From Wuchereria bancrofti (Eukaryota; Nematoda; Chromadorea; Rhabditida; Onchocercidae): a stretch of DNA of 64,000 nt. Made by a program: the position numbers and the translations under genes. Location of the stretch: contig SSBO01000002.1 in assembly GCA_005281725.1 (NCBI GenBank), positions 916,845 through 980,844 on the forward strand, in the 5' to 3' direction. Under the pieces are notes generated by a model that was not told the DNA's origin, did not search any database, and worked only from the letters and a program-made list of their open reading frames with translations. Within the stretch, counting starts at the first letter, position 1. The number at the start of each line of letters is the position of its first letter. Below are positions 21,130-30,189 of this stretch, one piece after another.

Positions 21130-23757
21130 TCAGATGTAATATCTGTTATTAAGCGGAATTCGACTTCGTGTTATTTTCTGAGTTGGAATTGATATCACTT
21201 TCAAAGTGCATTTTTTTCCGCTAAATAATAAAAAAGTTGCATGGCGATATGGCTCAAGAGCAAAAATCGTAATGGCGATAATAGCGATCGTTCGCATCTG
21301 AAATTATGCGACATTGAAATATTACACTGAAAACGAGGAATTCTTACTATAAAATGATAAAAGATAATGATAATAATCCAAATTAATTACCTCATAAAAG
21401 TAGTATATAATTAAATGAAGTATCCTTTTGAAATAACCATTAACAAAATCATTTTCACAACCAGCAGATATACAAACAACATATGCACATGCATGAACTG
21501 AAATATACATGTATTAGTCTCAAACTTAAGTTAAAAAAAATCTGATAGAGTAAAAGATGCTAAGCTATAATTTTATGAAGTTGCGATTTTCACATTAAGA
21601 TCTGATTTTGAAGAAAACTGAAAGAACTTCTGACAAATCTTCTAGTCAAATTATAATTTTGGTGAAAATGCATCAATGTTGTGATAAGTTTTTATTGTTA
21701 ATAATTGGATGAAAATGGCATTAGAACAAATGATGAAAACTTACCAAACATAGGCAAAGTAATGAATTCAATCGAATAACTGTATAAAATGAATGAATAT
21801 AAACGCTTCTGTTGCGTTTTTGCAACTCGTATATAATTAAAGCCCAATGGCCTATATCTGCTTATTTTAATTGATCCCTGCAATAATGAAGTGAGTATTG
21901 TTGCAGAGATCATTGATCATTTCATTTAAAGTTAGCTTTGAATCACAACTCTAATGTGTTCCGAGAAGTGTGGTAGTTGAAATGAAATTACTTGAATTTA
22001 CCAGGAAAATTACATTCTCAATGCTTCTACACTGACTAATCGTAATTGGTGCCGGAGCGACTCATTCTATGAAATTCAAAATTTATAAGATTTTACTGTT
22101 AGAGCAGCAACGAATAATGAAATAAACAATGTGATATGTGTCAGAAAATAAGGTAGGCGATATATGGATTCTGTAAACAGATAAGTTACAGAAGTACTCC
22201 AAACAAGGACTGAAATATGTAGTACAGCGTAGTACAGTTTTTGACTCCTGAAAATAGAGAAAGAAGAATAAATGGTCAATAATTTCCGTCTAAATCCAGA
22301 AGATACATTTTTTGCGCAAAAAGGAACAGAAAATAAATAACTTCAATATCACACTTCAAATCAAAGCTTTACTTCAACACATACATTTTGAGATTGTAAA
22401 ATTTCCCATTAACAGAAATAAAAAAATAATTTTCCAACAAAAAAAGTAAAACAAAAGTTTTCCATCAAAAGAAGTAAAAAAATAAGTTTCCAAAGAAGTA
22501 AAACTAAAAGAATTGAAGAATAATGAAAAAAAACCTATTGGAAAATTTCTTTGAATAAAAAAAAGGTTTCACGTAAGGTAAGTAGCAAATTATGACTGCA
22601 TAGAGTGTTAAGGCATGAAACCAAATGCTTCCCAATCTAACATAAAATCGCGCCCACCGTCGGATGTCAAATCTAAAAATGCAACAATTGCCTTATCAGT
22701 TGATCGAATTATCAGATCATGAACATCGATCATTTTAATACAAAATAAATCTGATTTTTTCCAGTCGAGAAAAAAATGTGTGGGAAAATGTGAGAAATTT
22801 GATTTCCTATTTATTCTTACATAGGTATCAATCTTACATCATCGCTTTATTATTCAAAACTGAAACTAAAGAGACACTTATGAATTGAAATCTGAATGAA
22901 TTGAAAGCGAAACTTACAAATGTAATTTGCTTTCTGTAATAGAAATAAATAGTCTTGCAATATTAATTGCATCAATTATTAGAGCAGCAATGGCCGATGT
23001 TGCGCAAACAATCATTAAATTTAGTGTGAAATATTTGAAAAATCCATCTTTCACTTTCGTAAATATTAAATACAGTATGAAAGGAATAATGATGAAATTA
23101 CCAACTGTTGCAAAATACGCTGCCACGTAGCGTTTGTCGTATAAAGCTGCTAAACAAACGTGCCGTAATTCTGTTCGAGGAAATTCTTTCTATTCATTAA
23201 TACTTTCTTCTTTGTTATATTAATTTGGGATATCAAAATGTGTGCTTTAGCACAATATTAAATTTGTTTAATAAAAATAGAATATGTAAAAGTTGGTGAT
23301 ACAGTAATTTGCATGCCGCTATTTTCACATTTGATTTCAAAAGTAATCATTCGACCATTGCAGAGAAAAATATAACTTTTCATTAACTATCACTTCGGTA
23401 ATATTTAAAAAAATCTGTCATATTTGTTGATAAATTTTTTTATTCATTGATTAGAACGATGTAAAATCATTTCATGAAAAGATGAAAATCTAATATATCA
23501 GATGATGAATTTTTCTAAATCATTTCATTCATGTGAGAAATTAATTTCAACTTCCCGGGTATTCGTCAAAAAAATTCTTGAACAAAACTCTCGAGCATTT
23601 GGCTTAAGAACTGATTAAATATGAATGGATAATAAAGTTTGATTGTGGTTATAAACTTACAACATAAGAGCCCCAAGCCTATACATATAGGCATATTCGA
23701 ACTACTAGTGCTATTGATATTGTAGTTAGTGCCGTTAGAATGATAAGTGTCGTTCAT
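21130..23757 (-). CDS. Seven-transmembrane receptor, copy A (chemoreceptor-like), with a weakened donor
   Basis: Seven exons join in phase on the minus strand: 23757-23661, 23149-22918, 22672-22535, 22247-22097, 21877-21745, 21497-21391, 21297-21130, for 341 residues. An Asn/Ser-rich N-terminus (MNDTYHSNGTNY) precedes TM1 (VAAYFATVGNFIIIPFILYL), TM2 and TM3. Exon 4 holds TM4-TM5, exon 5 a basic third loop (RVAKTQQKRL) and TM6, and exons 6-7 the last segment with EPYRHATFLLF. The topology fits nematode serpentine receptors, but I cannot place it in a named subfamily. A TTTTCAG acceptor ends four bases before the ATG (23762-23764), as expected for trans-splicing. Intron 3 begins GTTTTTTTTC, where copies B and C have GTAAGTTTT, so copy A may be poorly spliced or a young pseudogene. 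All exons are otherwise open. Confidence 0.75.
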
Positions 23758-24162
23758 TCCGCTGAAAATAATAATTTCTTCACGTTATCAAGGAAGTATT
23801 TAAGTTAAGTATTACGTAATCTTCTACGTGACATAGAAATACTAATCACGTAATTACTATTTCGATCACTACTGCAAGTCAACTAGGTCAGAGCGATGCA
23901 CTTTCAAAGCTATATAAATGCGCCAAGTTTGCAGAAATTTGAAACATTTCAAAATTATTCATTCATCTTATTTAAAGACAGATATCTAACAAAAAAAAAA
24001 ACATAAATTTGAATTGTTCTTTTTTTTGTCTCCAATAATTTTTTCAAACTTTAAATTGCAAAGTCAAATTATAATTTTAGTGAAAATGTATCAATGTTGT
24101 GATAAGTTTTTATTGTTAATAATTGGATGAAAATGGCATTAGAACAAATGATGAAAACTTAC

Positions 24163-25065
24163 CAAACATAGGCAAAGTAATGAATTCAATCGAATAACTG
24201 TATAAAATGAATGAATATAAACGCTTCTGATGCGTTTTTGCAACTCGTATATAATTAAAGCCCAATGGCCTATATCTGCTTATTTTAATTGATCCCTGCA
24301 ATAATGAAGTGAGGATTGTTGCAGAGATCATTGATCAATTCATTTAAAGTCAGCTTTAAATCACAACTCTAGTGTGTTCCGAGAAGTGTGGTAGTTGAAA
24401 TGAAATTACTTGAATTTACCAGGAAAATTACATTCTCAATGCTTCTACACTGACTAATCGTAATTGGTGCCGGAGCGACTCATTCTATGAAATTCAAAAT
24501 TTATAAGATTTTACTGTTAGAGCAGCAACGAATAATGAAATAAACAATGTGATATGTGTCAGAAAATAAGGTAGGCGATATATGGATTCTGTAAACAGAT
24601 AAGTTACAGAAGTACTCCAAACAAGGACTGAAATATGTAGTACAGCGTAGTACAGTTTTTGACTCCTGAAAATAGAGAAAGAAGAATAAATGGTCAATAA
24701 TTTCCGTCCAAATCCAGAAGATACATTTTTTGCTCAAAAAGGAACAAAAATAGCTTCAATATCACACTTCAAATCAAAGCTTTACTTCAACACATACATT
24801 TTGAGATTGTGAAATTTCCCATTAACAGAAATAAAAAAATAATTTTCCAACAAAAAAAGTAAAACAAAAGTTTTCCATCAAAAGAAGTAAAAAAATAAAT
24901 TTCCAAAGAAGTAAAACTAAAAGAATTGAAGAATAATGAAAAAAACTTACCTATTGGAAAATTTCTTTGAATAAAAAAAAAGTTTCACGTGAGGTAAATA
25001 GCAAATTATGACTGCATAGAGTGTTAAGGAATGAAACCAAATGCTCCCCAACCTAACATAAAATC
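24163..25065 (-). pseudogene. Receptor copy B, truncated by an internal deletion
   Basis: Nearly identical to copies A and C over exon 5 (24295-24163), exon 4 (24665-24515) and the 3' part of exon 3 (about 25065-24951), including the introns. Exon 3 breaks off just after the bases aaaatcg. The next bases match intron 1 of copy A (from about 23335), so the start of exon 3, intron 2 and exon 2 are missing. Exons 6 and 7 are also absent downstream. The exon 3 donor here is intact (GTAAGT). What remains is open in frame, so the break is recent. Confidence 0.9.
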
Positions 25066-25222
25066 GATTATTCAAAAATAATCATTCGATCATTGCAGCG
25101 AAATTATTATTCGAAAATAATCATTTGATCATTGCAGAGAAACATACAACTCTTCATTATATATCACTTCGATAATATCTAAGACAATCTGTCGTATTTG
25201 TTGATAATTTTTTTTATTCATT
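25062..25222. repeat. Remnant of receptor intron 1 with a small internal duplication
   Basis: Homologous to about 23335-23455 of copy A (the aatcattcgaccattgcag block and following bases). The block aataatcattcgatcattgc appears twice with changes at 25077 and 25117. The similarity to copy A stops at about 25222, the outer edge of duplicate B. Confidence 0.8.
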
Positions 25223-26847
25223 GATGTGAAGATGTATCCTTTTTTGGTGTGAAGAAGCATCATACACGACTCAAACAAAGTTCTCATTTTGCTATATTCC
25301 AAGTCTTTTATTCTTCAGTAACATACTCTCTATTTTGTCTTTTTTACAGTTCTTCCTCTCATTGTTTGTCTTGTCAAAAATTAAAATATTTTACAGTTTT
25401 TTTTTTTATTTATAAACAGTGAAAAAGCCAATTCATAGTTCTTACTTTAGTAGGTATCCACTGCTGAATGAAACAAATGACTCAAATTGCAACTGATTTG
25501 TGAACTGATGATAAAATATATTCTTTACAATATTTCCAACATTGAATTTTAAAATAAAAATCTAAAATTGCATCAAGTAGAATGCGGATTCATTTATAGT
25601 TAAGCGATGAAATGGTAAAAAGAATTTTTTATAAAAATAAAAAGACTAACAGTAAATAAATGCTACAAATATTAAAGGCTCTAATTCATCTTCTACAAGA
25701 GAATATTGATTTGTGATAAGTTTCCTTATCATTTGTCATATGTAAACATACTTTTAATTGTAGCTTAATTATAGCTTACATGTAAATTCTCCTCTGCTGA
25801 CTCTTCATTATGTCATGGAAACTTGTGTGACCTTTCTGAAGTTGCGTTGCATATGACTCGGGTACGGTTTCCCAAGTCAGACAGATCTCAAGTACACAGT
25901 CAGACAAAGTATATCAATGGGTAGGGTAGACTGATTAGCTTTAGGGCAATCACTTAGGAGAACAAGAAGTTTGACTTTAAACTAGGACAGATGGAGTTTG
26001 TCAATCTTGCAAAGCTGTCCGTTCACAGGAATGATTCTCTAAACAGATCTATTCGCTACCATTTTGCTAGGTTTGGCAGATGAAGTTCAGGTGTAAAGGT
26101 GTAAAGGATGAGATCAGTTCTGCGCATCACATCTAAAAAGGTCATTTAAAAAAGCTTAAAGGATGTAACCGTTTTTACAAAGCACTTGAGAGACATGTAC
26201 GGAGCAAAATGACAGGTGTAAAATGCATGCATTGAAAATCGCAGACTTAGCTGAAGCTGTCCAAAACTTTGTTTCTGCAGGCGATCCATTACTTAAAATC
26301 GCAGACTTAGCTGAAGCGATCCAAAACTTTGTTTCTGCAAGCGATCCAGTACTTGCGACTGTCATCTCTGGAGATGACAATCTTGTTTGGCAGCATTTTG
26401 AATGATCAAGAAGCCTTTTCAAAGGAGGTAGGAGAAAGGCCTAGAAAAGGTTGTAATGAATTTTATTTGGGTTTCGGAGAGCTTTGGTTTCGTACAGTGG
26501 AAAATTCCTTAAGAATTGATTTCCCTAAGGAAAATCGATTTTTAAGTCATTAATTCTGGAGGGAATCGCTTTACTGCGTGTAGTGGTAGTGTGAAGTAAC
26601 ACCGAAATATTTCGAATAAAATTTTATTAATAAATAGAGCAAGAAGTAATTGTTAAGGTCGAAGAAATCGTGGAGTAAAGATTTATAATATTTGATAGTT
26701 TCTATTCAATACAGGAATTGGTATGTGAACAAAAATACTAAGTTAAAGAATATCTGATAAGATTGGCTAAAAAATTGCATGTTCCGGATATTTTAACCAC
26801 TAAGATTGGTAATGAACAGGAAAAAAGACGGGAAATTAGTTCGATAA
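25223..26847. other. Single-copy stretch between receptor copy B and the palindrome
   Basis: No exon chain found. It has a T-rich left part and a more mixed-composition right part (25850-26560). The only structure I can support is the 60-bp duplication at 26235-26354. Confidence 0.5.
26235..26354 (+). repeat. Two-copy 60-bp tandem repeat, open in one plus-strand frame
   Basis: Two adjacent 60-base units begin aaaatcgcagacttagctga and differ at a few bases. In one plus-strand frame each encodes about 20 residues with core KIADLAEAVQNFVSA, and the frame runs on to a stop near 26403. The pattern looks like a repeated protein motif, but there is no clear start, donor or acceptor. It may be part of a decayed element or gene. 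Confidence 0.75.
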
Positions 26848-27058
26848 AGATAAACAAAAAATGCATGAGGAAATGGCTCCGTGTATTGTGAATTTTGGGG
26901 TTCAGTCTGAATATAACTTGTGGCTTAGAGTCAAACTGAACTTTCGCATGCTTAAAGGCCTTGTTATTGTAGTTGGTGTAGATGAATGTGTTGAATGATA
27001 GATCTGTTGTAACGATTTTATTTGCTAACAACCAGAATATATAGGTATTAATCTATAG

Positions 27059-27655
27059 CAACAATACTGATAGTGTATTTACGGATGAGATGAAGAAAAT
27101 GGAAGGATTGATGAGGAATTTAATGGAATTAAATGAACTGTGAGTAAGGAAGAGCAGCCGAACTGTAGCTTACTGACAAAGGAAAACTGAGAAACTGATG
27201 GAGACAAAAGGTTTAAATCCTTATATAGTGGGCACTGACTTGTAACAAGCACATGATTACAGTAATTAAAGAGCTATCAGAAGTTCTTTACTCTTTATAT
27301 AGTAAGAAATGGGTTTTAATATTGTAGCTTCCCAAAGGATGAGACTATCAGTTTAGAAGACCTTTACAATATTTCGACATTGCAAGCAAATTTGATTTGG
27401 GACAAAGGAGTAGTTTTTAACATGTTAAACAATGCACATACTCTTTGTTATCAGTTCAGAATGCCTAGACAAGCAGATAAGCTCAAGTACAATGGGGAGG
27501 TGAGTATTGAAATAATGGTTGCTTAGATGATAATTTGAAACAGTTTTACATTTCTAATGTTCGATTAAAACAAATTTTAGTATTATGGATTAATACAATT
27601 TTATTTGATAAGTTTGGAGGTTCGTGAGATTATTTCGAGTTTCGCGACACAATGA
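27059..27655 (+). pseudogene. Spliced exon chain carried in the inverted-repeat arm (unrecognised host-like gene piece)
   Basis: Three plus-strand exons fit in phase: 27059-27139, 27328-27499, 27581-27655 (stop). Acceptors are CTATAG, TTGTAG and TTTTAG; both donors are GTGAGT. The peptide includes MEGLMRNLMELNELFPKDE and then LEDLYNISTLQANLIWDKGV and QFRMPRQADKLKYNGE, which reads like a normal soluble protein. I do not recognise it. There is no obvious start exon within the arm, so it is probably a captured fragment. The same chain is present on the minus strand of the right arm (32676-32080). The terminal exon is the least certain. Confidence 0.45.
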
Positions 27656-27891
27656 GGAATGAGAAATTGGTTGAATAATTTATAATTTTATTTATCACAA
27701 CACTAAGCATAATTTAGACAATCAATTTTGCATGAAATTGTATTATTATTTTAGTTTAGTTTGAGATTCGCAATATTCGAAATTCGCGACAAAAATGGCC
27801 CCAGTTGGCTAATCGTGGTCAATGAGCAATGCACGTGCCTCTAAAGATGTGTTCAAATTGACCTTTGCAATGAACCATGTTTAGCACTGCA

Positions 27892-28090
27892 GGTAATGGA
27901 TGTCACGGGCATTATTCTGCTCTAGTTGCCCACAAATTATCACGGCTTGACAACGATGTTGCTACGCTTAGTAAAATTCGTCTACGTGAATAAGGTAGTT
28001 TGAAAACAAATGGTGCCGGTTACACAGTCTTTGTTCAGATAAACCGAAATCATAAATATTACTTTACTATAACTGTTGGAAAAAAATATA
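27892..28090 (+). pseudogene. Fragment of non-LTR retrotransposon endonuclease
   Basis: The plus frame reads HYSALVAHKLSRLDNDVATL, then a single in-frame TAA at 27991, then GSLKTNGAGYTVF. This matches the start of the apurinic-type endonuclease of RTE-like/craniofacial-protein-2-like elements (pattern ALVAxELxRxxxDIAALSExR ... GAGYTxFW). Similarity ends near 28090, where an antisense-coding segment follows. A mirrored copy is in the right arm (31843-31645). Confidence 0.7.
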
Positions 28091-28128
28091 ATTTCCCCCT
28101 TTTTTTTAAGGGACGATTATCTGTTTAT

Positions 28129-28308
28129 TTAATTGTTTCCTACTTTCTTCTTAATCCTTGGATTGTCGTTGAGTGTCGTAACTGTCGTTGGTTTGATCGC
28201 TGCTTGTACGTCGTCATTTATTGCAAGAATATTGTTCTTGCAGTTGTATTTTTCCTGATTGAATTTCTCTTCGTCGAATTCACGTCGTTTAATCTCAAAC
28301 TTGGGTAA
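28129..28308 (-). pseudogene. Antisense coding-like segment inside the retrotransposon, possibly a processed copy of an mRNA
   Basis: The minus strand is open for 60 codons to a TAA at 28131-28129. The peptide begins LPKFEIKRREFDEEKFNQEK and contains ILAINDDVQAAIKPTT; its charge and composition look coding. Just beyond the stop come an AAATAAA and, about 20 bases on, a run of eight A before GGGGG. That is the order expected of a polyadenylation signal and retroposed poly(A) tail. Upstream on the same strand (28480-28430) is an Arg-Gly-rich frame (GRGVRTRLGRARGKRL), interrupted by stops. I do not recognise the protein. The mirrored copy is 31427-31606 (+). Confidence 0.4.
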
Positions 28309-28613
28309 TTAAACCTTTTCTCGTTTGTCGCCTTTAGTAACGAAAGATTATCCGTCTATCAGTTAAAATGTCCTATGAATGCGTCGTCCTATTGGTGTCC
28401 TAAGAGCGAATCCCTATTACTCGTCCTCATAACCGTTTTCCTCTAGCGCGACCTAAGCGTGTCCTAACACCACGTCCCCCAACCCGTCGACCCGATGTAA
28501 TATCCATAATAAGAAATTGTTCTGCTTATACCGCTGAGAGCGCCTCTTTGTTGAGATCAAATCCACATCGTTAATTTGCTCTTTTATTATGTGGTTTCTC
28601 CCTTCCCATTTTT

Positions 28614-29060
28614 GTGTTGCTTGTTAGGTTGACTCCTTTGTTAGCGCCCTCCCTTCTTGCTTCTTTATTAACAATAAGATCCTTTATATACTATATACAA
28701 TCCCTTTCTTTAGTTACTGTATTAATACTTTCGGTCTATTTGCCGACACTAACTATTGGAAATAATAGTTCGATAATTTCAATGGAAGTAATACTCTCTG
28801 CAGTTGGCAAATTCTTTGCAAGAATATTTCTAAGTAGACTAGTAGTGCACACTAATGCAGAAGCACTTCTATTTGAGAGTGACCTACGTGATCCTTGTTG
28901 ACTCACCAAAGCATTTGACATTGTTAGCAGAAAAGGCTTATTGCCTTATGACAAATCGTGCATCTACTAGGATATCCTCCTAAGTTCCCCAAGATGATCT
29001 GTTGCAGGCGCTTTTTTGACTGAACGTTAGTTTAAAGAAGATAGAAATTCTGTACCAGCC
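28614..29060 (+). pseudogene. Decayed reverse transcriptase fragment of the same non-LTR element
   Basis: The plus frame reads GKFFARIFLSRLVVHTNAEA to a stop at 28899-28901. A shifted frame then gives LTKAFDIVSRKGLL, matching the DLTKAFDTVxRxGLW motif of LINE reverse transcriptases. The part between the two motifs is missing and further stops follow, so it cannot encode an active enzyme. The mirrored copy is at about 31121-30675 (-). Confidence 0.75.
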
Positions 29061-29545
29061 GAAACCACCGATCGATTATTAATTCTCCTTATATTATCAT
29101 AGATTCATCTTAGTTTAAATCAGTCCAGTAATTACCCATCTAGGAGGTATCATTCCTTCGGATTCCTTCAAATGACAAAGCGATTGACAGCAGACTAATA
29201 AAGACGTACAGAGCATTCAAAAACTTCGTAAAAAAGTATGAAACAACAAGCATTTGATGTCAGAAAAATCGAATTATAATATTTACAAATAAAATTATAT
29301 TAAATCCATAGAATTAAAGACTGACTTGTTCGAACATTTTATGGACATGTCATTCCAGTGTCATTTATCTAATAGTCACCTGTAGCTGAGCGTATTTGCA
29401 TTGTTTGTTAACAAAGAATAATTTTAAATAATGTTTTTGGAATTTGTCTCCAATTGGATTGTTTACACTTATCAGTTTCTTATTTAGTTGACCTTTTTTG
29501 TTGTTTGTCGGCTCTTTACTATATTAGAATTTGACAAGATTAACA

Positions 29546-30189
29546 TGTTTAAGGCTGAGATTGTTGCAGTAGCCAGTAGCGAATTCAACACAGATCGCAG
29601 CCTTAGTTAGGGCAGCGATTATCTTTCATCTTGGAGACGTGATCTAAGCCCTAAGCAGCGTAACTGTGTTTTAAACAATATGACCTCTCTACTGGTGATC
29701 CTTGCTTGTTCGAGGATGGTAATATTGGTCACGTGACAAGTATAGTGGGCATTTAGGATGGTGCGCAGGGAGCGCTGATGGGACCGTTCAAGGAGCCGCA
29801 GGTGATGATAGTGGTTTTCGATAATTTTGATCCGTACAAAAAAGTGAACAGTAAACACTAATTTTGATGTTTTTCTTCAAGTATCGTGAAATAGGGTCTG
29901 ATTCGAATAGAATGTTTTGTAGAGAAAGCAATGTTTGATCAATATTTTATAATTATCGTTGATCGTAGATATTGAATAATATTAGAAAGGAGAGCAATGA
30001 ATGTCAGATTGTTATCCAGAAAAATTAACCGAGTAATTAAAGTTTATAACTTCTTATATAGTAAACATCAACTCATAACGACATGCATGATTTACAATAC
30101 CACAGAGGAGGTCGGTAAACAAAGTGTTGTTAAGCTTGTCAACAATCAGATGTGGATGATAAGCCGCAAAGGTGATCAGCTAAACGAAC
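29546..30189. other. 644-bp spacer between the inverted arms
   Basis: Unique relative to the arms but present again, inverted and slightly diverged, at about 33240-33880. The left half (29858-29619, minus strand) encodes the C-terminal part of a non-LTR reverse transcriptase protein. The right half (from 29997, plus strand) has a coding-like frame with EVGKQSVVKLVNNQMW that runs into the right arm to 30251. Confidence 0.85.
29619..29858 (-). pseudogene. C-terminal part of the retrotransposon protein in the spacer
   Basis: The minus frame cont­ains HHLRLLERSHQRSLRTIL and HVTNITILEQARITSREVI, then KTQLRCLGLRSRL. This is the conserved region after the RT domain of RTE-like elements (FHxRCLRxIL ... 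VTNxEVLxxA ... LRWLGHVxRM). It is cut off by the arm boundary at 29546. A diverged copy at 33568-33807 (+) continues further. Confidence 0.75.

Larger units (their letters stand above)
26848..29545 (+). mobile_element. Left arm of a 2.7-kb inverted repeat (palindromic element)
   Basis: This arm is the reverse complement of 30190-32887, with paired coordinates summing to 59735. Every stretch I compared was identical, including the reading frames at 27059-27655, 28000-28308 and 28614-28901. The arm carries, left to right, a chain of spliced-looking exons, a fragment of retrotransposon endonuclease, an antisense coding-like stretch and a fragment of reverse transcriptase. A foldback DNA transposon, an inverted duplication of a composite insert, or an assembly artefact would all give this structure. 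Confidence 0.9.

Noticed and set aside
26738..27031. Minus-strand frame of 97 codons, repeated in the right arm
   Set aside because: It crosses the palindrome edge (26848), so its end differs between copies; no splice or homology support.
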